The position numbers and the translations under genes were made by a program. Shown in pieces: positions 33,262 through 43,349 of a stretch of DNA of 64,000 bases. The notes under the pieces were generated by a model that worked only from the letters and a program-made list of their open reading frames with translations, was not told the DNA's origin and did no database searches. Every line of letters begins with the position of its first letter. The stretch's first letter is position 1. Origin of the DNA: Clostridia bacterium (GTDB lineage Bacteria; Bacillota; Clostridia; Oscillospirales; CAG-272); contig JAFQOG010000016.1 in the NCBI GenBank assembly GCA_017420755.1, positions 1 through 64,000 of the forward strand, in the 5' to 3' direction.

Positions 33262-35139
33262 ATGAAAAAAATTGTATCGACCCTTCTCGCAATAATTTTT
33301 CTTCTGTCACAGCTCGCAATCGTATGCTTTGCAGAAGACCCAGAGCCGACACTTGAAAACATAGCAACAAATGGTCTTGCATACTGCTCCAGTATGAAAC
33401 ATAGCAATTGGACCCCACCTAATACCATTAATGATGGAAAAAGCAACGATTGGCCGGGCTGGGAGCCTGCGTATCCATCAGTTCCACCAACAGAGAATAC
33501 CTCTAAGGGATTCAACGGAGAATATTGCGGAATAAAATTCTTGAATAACGAGTACTATGAGGTTCATAAAATCAATATGGTTATTGGACTTCATGCTCAA
33601 TATCGCCAAAATGTTACATATACAATCAAGGCGCTAGTTGAGGGAGTATGGGAAACGATTGCAACCGTAAAGGACGAGCAATTCAAGCCTAACAACTACG
33701 ACTCCTATGAGGATGCAATGGAAAATGATACTAGCAACTATCATATCCGTGCAGAGCATTCAATCGACCTTGACGAGCCGGTAAACACTAACAATGTAAG
33801 AATTATAGTTGATGGCTTTGCTAAAAATTATCCTGGTGGAGATGTTCTTATATTTCCATATATATATGAGGTTGAGCTTATAGGAAAAAGAGGCGAAACT
33901 CCCGACCTCTCACTTCCCGAAGGCGCAGAATTCTCATCAAATGCAGCTCATAACTCTATTCCTTATGCATCAAGCTCTAAGGAGCTTGCATATCCCTTCC
34001 TTGCAATTGATAAAAACGAAGCAACCTCTTGGAAGCCGGGCAAGCTTGATGCTGGACAATTCCTTATGCTTGAGCTTGAAAAGGAATATACAGTTGATAA
34101 AATAACTCTTAATTTCGGTAGCACAGCTACTCCTGCTCAAAAGGCTAATAATGCACCATTTAAGCTTGAGGCTATGGTGAATGGTAATTGGCAAAAAATC
34201 GCAGATGGTAGCACCTATAACGAAGCGACAAATTCCTGTATTAGCGAATTTGCAATAGCTACACCTATCAAAACAAATAAAGTAAGAGTTGTTTTTGAGC
34301 AGGCGCTTAAATCCGCCCCGTCAGTATACGAATTTGAGGTCAATATTGTTGGAGAAAGAACCTATTATTTGCAAACAAAGTTTACCGCATTCCAAAAGCA
34401 GTCCTCTGCAAAGGGAAATCTTGCAATTTTAGGTACAGCCTACGCAAGTGCAAATCTTCTCCCGTATTCAGAACCATCATTTATCAATGACGGTCGAATT
34501 CTAAAGACATCAAGCGTTTGGTTTGGTGGTACAATTGATATTCCTGTAAGCTGTGGAGTAAAGCTTGATAAGGCATATACAATAAACAAAGTTGCTGTAT
34601 ATTGTGCTGAGCCATCAAACATCGGCACAGATGTTACAAGCTTTAATATCATCGCTAAGGTTGATGGTAAGGATCAAATTGTTGCAACGGGTAAATCCTA
34701 TGATCCTAACAATATCGTGGAAAATAGCGAGTCAAGATATACTACAATTTATACGCTTGATGGTGGTGTCACAACCGACGATATTAGAATTGAATTTACA
34801 AGAGGAGGTAGCACAATTCCAAATGTGCTAGAGCTTGAAATTTATTCTGATACAACATTCCCATCTGCCTTTGATGGATACCCAACAGAGCTTATTGCAC
34901 CAACCTATACCGCAGTTGAGAATAATAATTCTGAGCCTAATACAAACACAGGCAACGACAAAAACGAGGATAATAACAGTCTTCCTATCATAATCGGCGT
35001 TTCAGCTGTTATGGTTGTGGCAGTTGGTTGCTCAGTTGGAGCTATTATTATAATAAATAGAAAGAAAAAGAACCCTAGCATCTCTAAGCCAAGCACAGAG
35101 GATGCTAACGCCTCAAATGATGAGGAAAATAAACAATGA
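33262..35139 (+). CDS. Secreted discoidin/F5-8C-like protein with C-terminal membrane anchor
   Basis: The protein has 625 residues. It has an N-terminal signal peptide ([20 protein letters not shown], cleavage near CFAEDP) and three successive regions that each look like a galactose-binding/discoidin-type beta-sandwich: segments with [21 protein letters not shown] and the KITLNFGS strand are typical. An Asn/Glu-rich linker precedes one membrane segment ([20 protein letters not shown]) and a short basic then acidic tail. There is no LPXTG motif. Such domains usually bind carbohydrate at the cell surface. AAGGAG lies 5 bases before the ATG, 9 bases after the clpE-like gene. Confidence 0.78.
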   Translation: MKKIVSTLLAIIFLLSQLAIVCFAEDPEPTLENIATNGLAYCSSMKHSNWTPPNTINDGKSNDWPGWEPAYPSVPPTENTSKGFNGEYCGIKFLNNEYYEVHKINMVIGLHAQYRQNVTYTIKALVEGVWETIATVKDEQFKPNNYDSYEDAMENDTSNYHIRAEHSIDLDEPVNTNNVRIIVDGFAKNYPGGDVLIFPYIYEVELIGKRGETPDLSLPEGAEFSSNAAHNSIPYASSSKELAYPFLAIDKNEATSWKPGKLDAGQFLMLELEKEYTVDKITLNFGSTATPAQKANNAPFKLEAMVNGNWQKIADGSTYNEATNSCISEFAIATPIKTNKVRVVFEQALKSAPSVYEFEVNIVGERTYYLQTKFTAFQKQSSAKGNLAILGTAYASANLLPYSEPSFINDGRILKTSSVWFGGTIDIPVSCGVKLDKAYTINKVAVYCAEPSNIGTDVTSFNIIAKVDGKDQIVATGKSYDPNNIVENSESRYTTIYTLDGGVTTDDIRIEFTRGGSTIPNVLELEIYSDTTFPSAFDGYPTELIAPTYTAVENNNSEPNTNTGNDKNEDNNSLPIIIGVSAVMVVAVGCSVGAIIIINRKKKNPSISKPSTEDANASNDEENKQ

Positions 35140-35164
35140 CACAAAAAGAGGTTTAATTTTAAAA

Positions 35165-36604
35165 ATGGCAAACGACAATAAGAAAATGGTAGAGCAAATC
35201 ACCTCAATGGATGTTGATTTTGCTCAATGGTACACAGATATAGTTAAAAAGGCGGACCTTATCGACTATTCAAGCGTTAAGGGCTGTATGATAATTCGCC
35301 CATACGGATATGCAATTTGGGAAAATATTCAAAAATTGCTTGATGCTCGCTTTAAAGCAACAGGCGTTGAGAATATTTATATGCCAATGTTCATTCCTGA
35401 AAGCCTTTTGAATAAGGAAAAGGCTCATGTTGAGGGCTTTGCCCCCGAGGTTGCATGGGTAACTCATGGCGGTAGCGAAAGACTAACAGAGCGTCTTTGT
35501 GTTCGCCCAACCTCAGAAACACTTTTCTGTGAGCATTATGCAAATATAATAAGATCCTATCGTGACCTACCAAAGCTCTATAATCAATGGTGTAGCGTTG
35601 TAAGATGGGAAAAAACAACCCGTCCATTCCTTCGTAGCCGTGAATTCTTGTGGCAAGAGGGACACACAATGCACGCAACAGCAGAAGAGGCAGAGAAGGA
35701 AACACTTCAAATGCTCGGCGTTTATGCAGATTTCTTTGAAAGCGATCTTGGAATCCCTGTTCTCAAGGGTAAAAAGACCGATAAGGAAAAGTTCGCAGGC
35801 GCTGTTGCAACCTATACTGTCGAGGCTCTAATGCACGACGGAAAGGCACTTCAGGGTGGAACATCTCATAACTTTGGTGATGGCTTTGCAAGAGCATTTG
35901 GTATTCAATATCTCGATAGAGATAACACTCTCAAATTCTGTCATCAAACCTCGTGGGGAGTTTCTACAAGAATTATAGGCGCTATAATCATGACACATGG
36001 TGACGATAACGGACTTGTATTGCCACCTGCAGTTGCTCCAATCCAAGTGGTTGTTATTCCTTGCGCACAGCATAAGCCCGGTGTTATCGAAAAGGCAACA
36101 GAGGTTTATAACAAGGTAAGCACCTTTGCAAGAGCAAAAATTGACACGAGCGATAACTCGCCGGGCTGGAAATATGCCGAGTACGAAATGAAGGGCGTTC
36201 CTGTTCGTCTTGAAATAGGACCTCGCGATATTGAGGCAAATCAATGTGTTCTTGTTCGCCGTGATACAAGAGAGAAGAAGGTTATATCTCTTGACAATCT
36301 TGAAAGTGAAATTACCGCGCTTCTTTCGGATATTACAGCATCACTATATAAGAGAGCCTCAGAGAACAGAAGCAACAGAACCTACACCGAAACAGAGCTT
36401 GATGCCTTCATTAATACCGCAAAAACCAAGTCCGGTTATATTAGGGCTCATTGGTGTGGTGACGAGGCATGCGAGCTAAAGCTCAAGGAAGTAGCAGATG
36501 TTACATCTCGTTGTATGCCATTTGATGAACAGGGCGAGGACGGCACATGTATTTGCTGTGGCAAGCCAACTAAAACGATGGTTTATTGGGGAAAAGCATA
36601 CTAA
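35165..36604 (+). CDS. proS: Proline-tRNA ligase (type 3, eukaryotic/archaeal-like)
   Basis: The protein has 479 residues. This length and the missing editing insertion identify the type-3 (archaeal/eukaryotic-like) ProRS seen in many clostridia. Class II motifs are visible: motif 2 around [12 protein letters not shown] with [16 protein letters not shown], and motif 3 [18 protein letters not shown]-terminal zinc-binding-like domain carries CGDEAC and CICCGKP cysteines. The start at 35165 matches the family's conserved [16 protein letters not shown]; GAGG is 13 bases upstream, which is long. It begins 25 bases after the discoidin gene. Confidence 0.96.
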   Translation: MANDNKKMVEQITSMDVDFAQWYTDIVKKADLIDYSSVKGCMIIRPYGYAIWENIQKLLDARFKATGVENIYMPMFIPESLLNKEKAHVEGFAPEVAWVTHGGSERLTERLCVRPTSETLFCEHYANIIRSYRDLPKLYNQWCSVVRWEKTTRPFLRSREFLWQEGHTMHATAEEAEKETLQMLGVYADFFESDLGIPVLKGKKTDKEKFAGAVATYTVEALMHDGKALQGGTSHNFGDGFARAFGIQYLDRDNTLKFCHQTSWGVSTRIIGAIIMTHGDDNGLVLPPAVAPIQVVVIPCAQHKPGVIEKATEVYNKVSTFARAKIDTSDNSPGWKYAEYEMKGVPVRLEIGPRDIEANQCVLVRRDTREKKVISLDNLESEITALLSDITASLYKRASENRSNRTYTETELDAFINTAKTKSGYIRAHWCGDEACELKLKEVADVTSRCMPFDEQGEDGTCICCGKPTKTMVYWGKAY

Positions 36605-36682
36605 AATATCTCAAAAATACCAATATTTTGCACTACTTAACAAAAAATTTATAATTTAGTATAAAAAAAGTATAAAAACATC

Positions 36683-36712
36683 TTGTTTTTTTGTACAACA
36701 TTATGATATAAT
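36683..36712 (+). promoter_or_regulatory. Promoter of solute-binding lipoprotein
   Basis: TTGTTT-N18-TATAAT with an extended -10 (TGa before TATAAT). Confidence 0.65.
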
Positions 36713-36762
36713 ATCTATGGCGAAATATGCTAATTGGAAAAATTATTAGGAGGTAAAGAATT

Positions 36763-38328
36763 TTGAAAAAGATTTTCGCACTTTTGCTAATCTTGTGCAT
36801 GCTTCTTCCTGCAGTTGTTTCTTGTAAAGGAAATGAAGAAACATCATCTTCAGAAGAAAGCTCATCAAGCGAGTCTTCATCAACCACTGAATCTGGTGGC
36901 GACGAAGAATCTGGTGGCGATGAAACAAACCCAAATCCAGGCGAAGAAAAGCCAAAGTTTAGCTCAAAAGACACAGTTCTTCCTAACTGGAGTGGCAAAA
37001 CACTAAATGTTCTTGCAACCAGATATGGAGACACAGCAGGCGCACCATGGGGACAAATGGAGCTCAATCCAGCAGCCTTTGGTGAAACAATCAACGCGGC
37101 ATTTAATACTCGTCAAGCAAAGATTTTGGAGCTTTATGGCGTAACTGTTGAATGGCAGGACGCTAACGCTAACCAAACAATTTATGACGATCTATCTACC
37201 GCAATGACATCTAAGGATACTCACTATGAGATTGCTATTCCTCGTGCTCACGAGGTTCAGGCTCTTGTTCAAAACGGTCTTGTTTTGGATATGGCTCAAA
37301 GTGATTACCTAACATTCACAAAGAACGATTACTTCAGCGATGCTGCATATGAGGCATTCACAGTAGCTGGTAGAACTATGTTCGCAGCTGGTGGCTTTGA
37401 CTTCTCAGACGACCAAACAGCATACATGCTCTTCTATAACAAGGAGCTTGCTGCTGAATACGGCGTTGAGGACCTTTACTCAGCAGTAAAGGACGGCACA
37501 TGGACCTTTGACACCTTGAGAAACCTCTCAAGACTTGTTCAAAAGGACGATGGAGACCTAACTCCTGACGATGACGATACATACGGATTTGCGACAAAGA
37601 ACCTTGGTCGTTTCTATGCATACGCAGGTATTAAGGAAGCTTATGTTGACCCGGATACAGGCGAATACACAGTAACTCTTAACAAGGATCCTGCAAAGGT
37701 AAAGAAGGTTGTTGAAAATATTATAGAGGTTGTTAAGGGCACAAAATGGGCTCGTCACGGCCAAGACCCAGACGGAGTTAACGGTTGGGGCGGAAGCTGG
37801 GGTGGCAATGCTACTACAGCCTTCAACGACAAGAGAATTCTCTTCTTTGAAGAGGTTGCACAACAGATCGATAACATGAGCACAATTACATTTGAGCTCG
37901 GTGTTCTTCCTTTCCCAAAGCTTGACACAGATCAAGATAGATACTACTCACCAACAACAGTAGTACAAACCACATTCATTTGTGCTCCACAGTGCACAAG
38001 CGATAAGGATATGTCATTCTACTTCGTAGATGTTCTTTCATGGACAGGACAAGAGTATGTAATTCCTGCTTATCAAGCAAAGCTTGAGGCTGCTGTTGCC
38101 GGCGAAGAGGATATGGAAATCTTCAACGACTACATTTTCAAGAGCCTAACTTATGATGTAGGTGCTATTACATGTAGCTGGAACGGACTTCTTACCGATG
38201 TAATTAATAAGTCATATGCTAACGGTACAGATAACTTTACCGAGCTTTACGACCAATCACAAGAGCAAGCTAAGCTCACAGTTGGTACATGGAATGACGC
38301 TTGGAACTCATATTTCGAGGTTAATTAA
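36763..38328 (+). CDS. Extracellular solute-binding lipoprotein (ABC family 1)
   Basis: The protein has 521 residues. It has a lipoprotein signal with lipobox AVVSC (Cys21), followed by a Ser/Glu/Gly-rich tether to about residue 64. The remainder has the fold pattern of family 1 sugar-binding proteins (for example YMLFYNKELAAEYGVEDLY, then DGTWTFDTLRNLSRL, then GGSWGGN). TTG at 36763 is the start, with AGGAGG 9 bases upstream. No permease or ATPase gene is adjacent, so the partner transporter is elsewhere or the protein is a stand-alone sensor. It has its own promoter and terminator. Confidence 0.88.
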   Translation: MKKIFALLLILCMLLPAVVSCKGNEETSSSEESSSSESSSTTESGGDEESGGDETNPNPGEEKPKFSSKDTVLPNWSGKTLNVLATRYGDTAGAPWGQMELNPAAFGETINAAFNTRQAKILELYGVTVEWQDANANQTIYDDLSTAMTSKDTHYEIAIPRAHEVQALVQNGLVLDMAQSDYLTFTKNDYFSDAAYEAFTVAGRTMFAAGGFDFSDDQTAYMLFYNKELAAEYGVEDLYSAVKDGTWTFDTLRNLSRLVQKDDGDLTPDDDDTYGFATKNLGRFYAYAGIKEAYVDPDTGEYTVTLNKDPAKVKKVVENIIEVVKGTKWARHGQDPDGVNGWGGSWGGNATTAFNDKRILFFEEVAQQIDNMSTITFELGVLPFPKLDTDQDRYYSPTTVVQTTFICAPQCTSDKDMSFYFVDVLSWTGQEYVIPAYQAKLEAAVAGEEDMEIFNDYIFKSLTYDVGAITCSWNGLLTDVINKSYANGTDNFTELYDQSQEQAKLTVGTWNDAWNSYFEVN

Positions 38329-38348
38329 TTACTAATCCAATAAAAATA

Positions 38349-38378
38349 AAAATCACCGACTCTGTCGGTGATTTTTTT
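38349..38378 (+). terminator. Terminator of the solute-binding lipoprotein gene
   Basis: A 12-bp stem AAAATCACCGAC/GTCGGTGATTTT (38349-38360 with 38364-38375) and a T-run. Confidence 0.9.
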
Positions 38379-38383
38379 CGCTA

Positions 38384-38420
38384 AAAAAGCAAGCTATGAT
38401 TTTTCCATAGCTTGCTTTTT
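38384..38420 (-). terminator. Terminator of the FNT channel gene
   Basis: A 15-bp stem (38384-38398 with 38406-38420), placed back to back with the terminator of the convergent gene. Confidence 0.88.
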
Positions 38421-38423
38421 AGA

Positions 38424-39032
38424 TTATTCCTTTACAAATTTCTTTACAAATGGAACGAGCATTCCACCAAGTGCATTGCCGAGAATAACTATTAGAATAA
38501 ATAGTAGATATTCAAACGAAAATGCTCTTGCTACTGCAAAATAAAACATATCTGCAATTGAGTGCTCAAACCCACAAAGAATGAAAACAGGAACGCAGAA
38601 CACAATGCCTGCAATGGATTTGTGAAGCTTGTAAATATGTACAGCAGTGTACATTAAAATACCGCACATAAACGCAAGGAAGAACACACCACCAAGATTG
38701 AGGTCAAGCTTGCTCTGACACATACCCTTAGCAAATTCATGCACAGAGGGCAAAGCATAGCTAACAAGAACACCACCAAGCGTAGCTCCTATAAAGTTTC
38801 CGCCAAGCCCACAAAGAAGGGATAAAATAGCCTTTTTGGAGTAGTCCTCTACAATGTAGCCAACCTTTCCTGTAAACAGGAACAAGCCAAGCATACAAAT
38901 AGAGAGAAGCGCAACCGCAAAGAAAATAGATCCCATGATTTTATTTCCCGATATGGCAACAGAAATGAATACAGTTCCGCCAATGGAAATAAAAGCGCCG
39001 GCAAGAAGCGAGTTTAGAAACGCATTTTTCAT
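38424..39032 (-). CDS. Formate/nitrite (FNT) family channel
   Basis: The protein has 202 residues and six membrane segments, shorter than typical 250-280 residue FocA/NirC but with the family layout. Visible are the SIGGTVFI region, the LFTGK motif after TM2, the GNFIGA helix break, and CGFEHSIADMFYF before the last segments, which is the conserved FNT pore-lining block (GxEHxVANM type). FNT channels move formate, nitrite, hydrosulfide or lactate. ATG 39032 follows AAGGAG by 5 bases; an upstream TTG is inside that site. The promoter is back to back with that of the GH36 gene. Confidence 0.88.
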   Translation of the reverse strand: MKNAFLNSLLAGAFISIGGTVFISVAISGNKIMGSIFFAVALLSICMLGLFLFTGKVGYIVEDYSKKAILSLLCGLGGNFIGATLGGVLVSYALPSVHEFAKGMCQSKLDLNLGGVFFLAFMCGILMYTAVHIYKLHKSIAGIVFCVPVFILCGFEHSIADMFYFAVARAFSFEYLLFILIVILGNALGGMLVPFVKKFVKE

Positions 39033-39068
39033 AGCTTCTCCTTTCAATATAAGTCATATAGTGAATAT

Positions 39069-39097
39069 ATTCTACCATAAATATTATATAATTTCAA
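39069..39097 (-). promoter_or_regulatory. Promoter of the FNT gene
   Basis: On the minus strand, TTGAAA-N17-TAGAAT with extended -10 TG; its -35 is 9 bases from the divergent GH36 -35 box. Confidence 0.72.
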
Positions 39098-39105
39098 TAA
39101 ATATA

Positions 39106-39134
39106 TTGAAGATTTTAATAATATATGGTAAAAT
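39106..39134 (+). promoter_or_regulatory. Promoter of the GH36 gene
   Basis: TTGAAG-N17-TAAAAT with extended -10 TG. Confidence 0.68.
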
Positions 39135-39163
39135 TAAAGAAAAAATATATAACGGAGCATATT

Positions 39164-41368
39164 ATGGCAATTATAAGAAACGATAATGACAAAACCTTTA
39201 CGCTTTATACTAAAAACACAATGTATCAATTGAAAATAGACGAAATAGGTGCGCTCGTAAATACATATTATGGCGCAAAAATGGACTATACAGATATGTA
39301 CTATGCAGTTCGTCCCGAGTTTGGCGCATCATTTTCTCCAAATCTTGCCCAAACGAATGATAGTAGCTCTTGCCATTCCTTTAATCATATTCATAGCGAG
39401 CTACCGGTTGCAGGAATGGGCGATTTTCGTCTAACTACATTAGGCGTAAGAAACACAGATGGCTCTTATGGAGCAGACCCTAGATATTATGATGCAAAAA
39501 TCGAGAATGGTAAGTATTCAATAAAGGGACTTCCTGCCTTTTATGGCGATGAAAGTGAGGCACAAACTCTTATAATTACATTAAAGGATAATGTTTATGA
39601 CATATATTTCCACCTTTATTATGGAGTTTTTGAGGAATACGACCTTATCACTCGTAGTCTTGTTGTGGAAAATAAAACTAACGCCTCAATTCATCTTGAA
39701 AAGGCAATGTCAATGGCTCTAAATCTCCCCTGTGGCTCATACGATATGATGTATTTCCATGGAAGACACATGAGAGAAAGAATACTTGAAAGAACAAGAA
39801 TTAATCACGCCAAGGTATGCGTTGAAAGCGTTCGTGGCGCATCATCTCATATGCATAACCCCTTCGTTATAGTTTGCGATAAAAACGCAACAGAGGATGC
39901 GGGCAGTGCATGGGGAATAGGACTTGTATATAGTGGAAACTTTGAAATATCCGCTATGAAAAATCTTCAAGAAAAAACCCGTGTTGTAGCTGGAATTAAT
40001 CCCGAAAACTTCAATTTCGAGGTAGAGGCAGGAGCAACCTTTGAAACCCCCGAGGTTGCTATGGTATATAGCAAAAATGGCTTTGCAATCCTTTCAAATT
40101 GTTTCCACAAGGCAACAAGAAACAACCTCTGTCGTGGTAAATTCAAAAATGCGCGTCGTCCTGTCCTTATCAATAGCTGGGAGGCTGTATATTTCAACTT
40201 CAATGCCGATAAGCTCGTAAGCATGGCAGAGGAGGCGAAGAAATTAGGCGTCGAGCTATTCGTTTTGGACGATGGTTGGTTTGGCAAGCGCGATAATGAC
40301 CATAGTGGTCTTGGTGACTGGACACCTAACGAGGAAAAGCTCCAGGGAACACTAAAATCTCTGTCCGAGAGAATAAATGAACTCGGAATGCAGTTTGGAA
40401 TTTGGTTTGAGCCCGAGTGTATAAACCCTGATAGTGATTTGTATCGTGCTCATCCGGATTATGCGCTCGCAATGCCAAATAGAGAGCCACTCTTGTCAAG
40501 AAATCAATATGTTCTTGACCTATCAAGAGATGATGTAATTGAAAACATTTACAACCAATTAGTAAATGTACTTGAAAACGCAAATATTTCATATGTAAAA
40601 TGGGATTTCAACAGACATCTAACCGATGTTTATAGCGCTAAGCTCCCCGCGCACAAGCAGGGAGAGGTGTATCACCGTCATATGCTAGGCGCATATAAGC
40701 TTTTGGAAAAGGTAACTCAGCGCTTCCCGAACATTCTATTTGAGAGCTGCTCGGGTGGTGGCGGACGCTTTGATTTTGGCTTGCTCCATTATATGCCACA
40801 GGCTTGGACAAGTGATAATACCGACGCAATTGACCGCCTGAAAATCCAATACGGCACCTCATTTGCGTACCCCGTTTCTACAATGGGCGCTCATGTTTCT
40901 GTTTGTCCTAACCATGGAAACGCAAGAATAACACCTCTAAAAACAAGAGGAAATGTGGCTTATTTTGGCACATATGGTCTTGAGCTTGATGTTAGCAAGA
41001 TGACAGAAGAGGAAAAAGAAGAAATCAAGCGTCAAATAGTAGAGTTTAAAAAATACTATGACCTAATTCAATATGGTGATTATTATAGACTTATCGCCCC
41101 ATTTCCAGATGAGGAAAGCCTGTTTTGCGCATGGGAAACAGTCAAGGACGATGGCTCAGAGGCACTTGTGTGCGTAGTTCGTTATGAAACGGATTGCTGT
41201 ACTGCACCCGAATTTGTCAAGGTTAAGGGACTAAAGCCAAACCAACTGTATAGAATAAATGGTAGCGAAAAAACCTATCTTGGCTCAGCTCTAATGAATA
41301 TCGGCTTCTTGATTGAATATAATTTCATATCATATCCATCTAATCTATATCACATTACGCAAGCGTAA
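39164..41368 (+). CDS. GH36 alpha-galactosidase
   Basis: The protein has 734 residues without a signal peptide, so it acts in the cytoplasm on imported raffinose-type oligosaccharides or melibiose. The catalytic nucleophile is Asp481 in YVKWDFNRH, and the acid/base Asp551 lies in SDNTDAIDR; the FVLDDGWFG and FGIWFEPE motifs line the active site. The numbering agrees closely with characterised bacterial GH36 enzymes. ATG 39164 has GGAG 6 bases upstream; a longer frame from 39125 covers the promoter and is rejected. It is a single-gene unit divergent from the FNT channel. Confidence 0.95.
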   Translation: MAIIRNDNDKTFTLYTKNTMYQLKIDEIGALVNTYYGAKMDYTDMYYAVRPEFGASFSPNLAQTNDSSSCHSFNHIHSELPVAGMGDFRLTTLGVRNTDGSYGADPRYYDAKIENGKYSIKGLPAFYGDESEAQTLIITLKDNVYDIYFHLYYGVFEEYDLITRSLVVENKTNASIHLEKAMSMALNLPCGSYDMMYFHGRHMRERILERTRINHAKVCVESVRGASSHMHNPFVIVCDKNATEDAGSAWGIGLVYSGNFEISAMKNLQEKTRVVAGINPENFNFEVEAGATFETPEVAMVYSKNGFAILSNCFHKATRNNLCRGKFKNARRPVLINSWEAVYFNFNADKLVSMAEEAKKLGVELFVLDDGWFGKRDNDHSGLGDWTPNEEKLQGTLKSLSERINELGMQFGIWFEPECINPDSDLYRAHPDYALAMPNREPLLSRNQYVLDLSRDDVIENIYNQLVNVLENANISYVKWDFNRHLTDVYSAKLPAHKQGEVYHRHMLGAYKLLEKVTQRFPNILFESCSGGGGRFDFGLLHYMPQAWTSDNTDAIDRLKIQYGTSFAYPVSTMGAHVSVCPNHGNARITPLKTRGNVAYFGTYGLELDVSKMTEEEKEEIKRQIVEFKKYYDLIQYGDYYRLIAPFPDEESLFCAWETVKDDGSEALVCVVRYETDCCTAPEFVKVKGLKPNQLYRINGSEKTYLGSALMNIGFLIEYNFISYPSNLYHITQA

Positions 41369-41374
41369 AAAAAT

Positions 41375-41400
41375 GCGCACCTGTATCTAAACAGGTGCGC
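41375..41400. terminator. Bidirectional terminator between GH36 and hprK
   Basis: A perfect 10-bp stem GCGCACCTGT/ACAGGTGCGC; the T-run is stronger on the minus (hprK) side. Confidence 0.87.
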
Positions 41401-41410
41401 TCTTGTTAAA

Positions 41411-42367
41411 TTAATTAGGAGAGTCAGCTCCAAATTCAGCCTCAAGCTGCTTGTTGAACTCCTCGGCGGTGTTATATCCCATCTTTTTAAGACGGAAATT
41501 CATAGCTGCGATTTCAATAATCGCTGCAATATTACGACCACTCGCAACAGGAACAGTAATAGAAGGAACCTTTATTCCCAAAATCTCGGTGTACTCATTT
41601 TCAAGACCCATTCGGTCATAGTTTTTGCCTTCAATCCAATTTTCAAGCTCAATTACAAGCTCAATTTTTTCAGTTTCCTTAACAGCTCCCATACCGAATA
41701 TGCGTCTAACATCAATGATGCCAATTCCACGAAGCTCCATATAGTAGCGAATGATTTTAGGAGCTCGTCCAACTAGAGTTTTTTCGGAAACCCTGCTTAT
41801 CTCAACTGCGTCATCAGCTATAAGACGGTGACCGCGCTTGATAAGCTCAATTGCGGTTTCGCTCTTACCAATACCGCTATCACCCAAAATAAGAACACCC
41901 TCACCATAAACCTCAACCAAAACTCCGTGACGAGTAATTCTTGGCGCAAGATGAACATTAAGAGAAGAAATAATGCTGGAAATAAATGAGCTTGTGTGCA
42001 TCTTAGTTCTTAAAACGGGAATATGATATTCCTTTGCAAGCTCAGTAATCTCGGGGAACGGATCTATATTTCTTGTTATAATTATGCAAACAGGATTTTT
42101 AGCAAGAAAATCTCCAACCCTTTTAACTCTTTCGTTAGGAGATAATTTGCTAAGATAAATTGATTCAACGCGTCCAATAATTTGAATTCTTTGAGGGTCA
42201 AAATATTCAAAAAAACCAGCCAAGGGAAGACCGGGACGAATTACATCGGCGTGTGTGATCATAACACTATCAATGTTATCGGGCGCGTAAAGCGTTTCAA
42301 GGCTGAATTCCTCTATTAATTGAGTTAGAGGAACAGAGTACTTATTGTGATGGGCTATATTATCCAT
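41411..42367 (-). CDS. hprK: HPr kinase/phosphorylase
   Basis: HprK phosphorylates Ser46 of HPr (or Crh) and so signals carbon supply to CcpA. The protein has 318 residues. The Walker A motif GDSGIGKSE is at 162-170, the conserved His147 lies in RHGVLVEVYGEG, and the family signature MELRGIGIIDVRRIFG spans about 210-225. The N-terminal domain is complete. The start at 42367 has GAGG 6 bases upstream; upstream codons lie in the promoter. No other carbon-control gene is adjacent, but sugar genes (GH36, GH78, oxidoreductase/isomerase) lie in the same window. Confidence 0.97.
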   Translation of the reverse strand: MDNIAHHNKYSVPLTQLIEEFSLETLYAPDNIDSVMITHADVIRPGLPLAGFFEYFDPQRIQIIGRVESIYLSKLSPNERVKRVGDFLAKNPVCIIITRNIDPFPEITELAKEYHIPVLRTKMHTSSFISSIISSLNVHLAPRITRHGVLVEVYGEGVLILGDSGIGKSETAIELIKRGHRLIADDAVEISRVSEKTLVGRAPKIIRYYMELRGIGIIDVRRIFGMGAVKETEKIELVIELENWIEGKNYDRMGLENEYTEILGIKVPSITVPVASGRNIAAIIEIAAMNFRLKKMGYNTAEEFNKQLEAEFGADSPN

Positions 42368-42409
42368 AATTAACCTCGTTTTATAGCTTTTAAAAATACT
42401 TATATAAAG

Positions 42410-42438
42410 ATTGTAACACATAAAAAACAAAATTTCAA
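42410..42438 (-). promoter_or_regulatory. Promoter of hprK
   Basis: On the minus strand, TTGAAA-N17-TACAAT with TG one base before the -10 box. Confidence 0.72.
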
Positions 42439-42456
42439 TAAATTAAGGAGAAAATA

Positions 42457-43305
42457 ATGGTAGTTATTGAAAATAGGACATCTCCAACAATCATAATAAA
42501 TGTAAATGGACGAGTGCTAGAGCTAAAAAATATACCGCAAGAGGCGTTTAGCCTGTTGCGAATCGGTGAGGATGTATTTGAATTAATAGATGCAAACGCT
42601 CTTAGAAAGCTTTCAATGTATTCCTCGAAAATTGAGCTTATAAAAACAAAGCTGGAAAAATATCCATACGCCCTTGCTCGAGTAAGAGGTAAGGGTAACG
42701 GAAAGCATATAAAAATAGTTCTCTTAGACGAGGTGGCAATTAAAAGCAATCAAATTGAGAGTGTTGAAGGTGCACTAGCGATGTACGCTTCACAAATGAA
42801 AGCGAAATCAAACATATGTAGCAATGCTTTGAAGGTTATAGAAGACATATTTACCAAAATCAGAGAAGAAAGAAAAATGCTAGTTGGAGCTAGTCTTGAG
42901 CTAAATTCCTCAAAAGAGGTGTTTCTTAAAATAGATGAGCCAAGCTTGTGCCTGCTACTTAGCTTGACTATCTCAAGCCTTGCCGAAATAGGCAATAATA
43001 ATCTTGAAATAAGTGTTGATGAAAATGGTATAATTAAGCTTAGTGCCACAACTAAGGAGACTCTCTATGTAAACGATATTGATGGCATATTGAAGAAATA
43101 TCCACATCTAATTGCCAAAGTAGTGCTAATTGAGGATATTTGTGAAAACGAGGCAATAGAAATTAAGACGATGGCAACAATTCATAATGCCATAATAGAA
43201 TATAAAATTCCTGTTGGAAGCCATGGCGAGCGCTATGTTAAAAACGACTATACTCAAGATAATGATATTATAAAATGGGCACTTGAGCTTGCGTCATTAT
43301 TATAA
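42457..43305 (+). CDS. Protein of unknown function, possible degenerate PAS/histidine-kinase-like
   Basis: The protein has 282 residues and is cytoplasmic. I do not recognise a named family. Residues 1-95 look like a PAS-type fold (IIINVNGRVLELKNIPQEAF ... KIVLLDE), then a helical stretch (about 100-135), then DEPSLCLLLSLTISSLAEIG followed by LEISVDENGIIKLSATT, which resembles the N-box and following strands of histidine-kinase ATPases but without the Asn and Gly residues that bind ATP. No phospho-accepting His is evident. It may be a non-catalytic sensor or scaffold. AAGGAG lies 6 bases before the ATG; no clear promoter was found in the short gap to divergent hprK. Confidence 0.6.
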   Translation: MVVIENRTSPTIIINVNGRVLELKNIPQEAFSLLRIGEDVFELIDANALRKLSMYSSKIELIKTKLEKYPYALARVRGKGNGKHIKIVLLDEVAIKSNQIESVEGALAMYASQMKAKSNICSNALKVIEDIFTKIREERKMLVGASLELNSSKEVFLKIDEPSLCLLLSLTISSLAEIGNNNLEISVDENGIIKLSATTKETLYVNDIDGILKKYPHLIAKVVLIEDICENEAIEIKTMATIHNAIIEYKIPVGSHGERYVKNDYTQDNDIIKWALELASLL

Positions 43306-43321
43306 ACAATTAAAAACGGTT

Positions 43322-43349
43322 AAAAAAGAGGCATTTCTGCCTCTTTTTT
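43322..43349. terminator. Bidirectional terminator at 3' end of the three-gene unknown set
   Basis: A 12-bp stem (43322-43333 with 43338-43349) with a TTTC loop. It overlaps the stop codon of the minus-strand gene. Confidence 0.83.
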
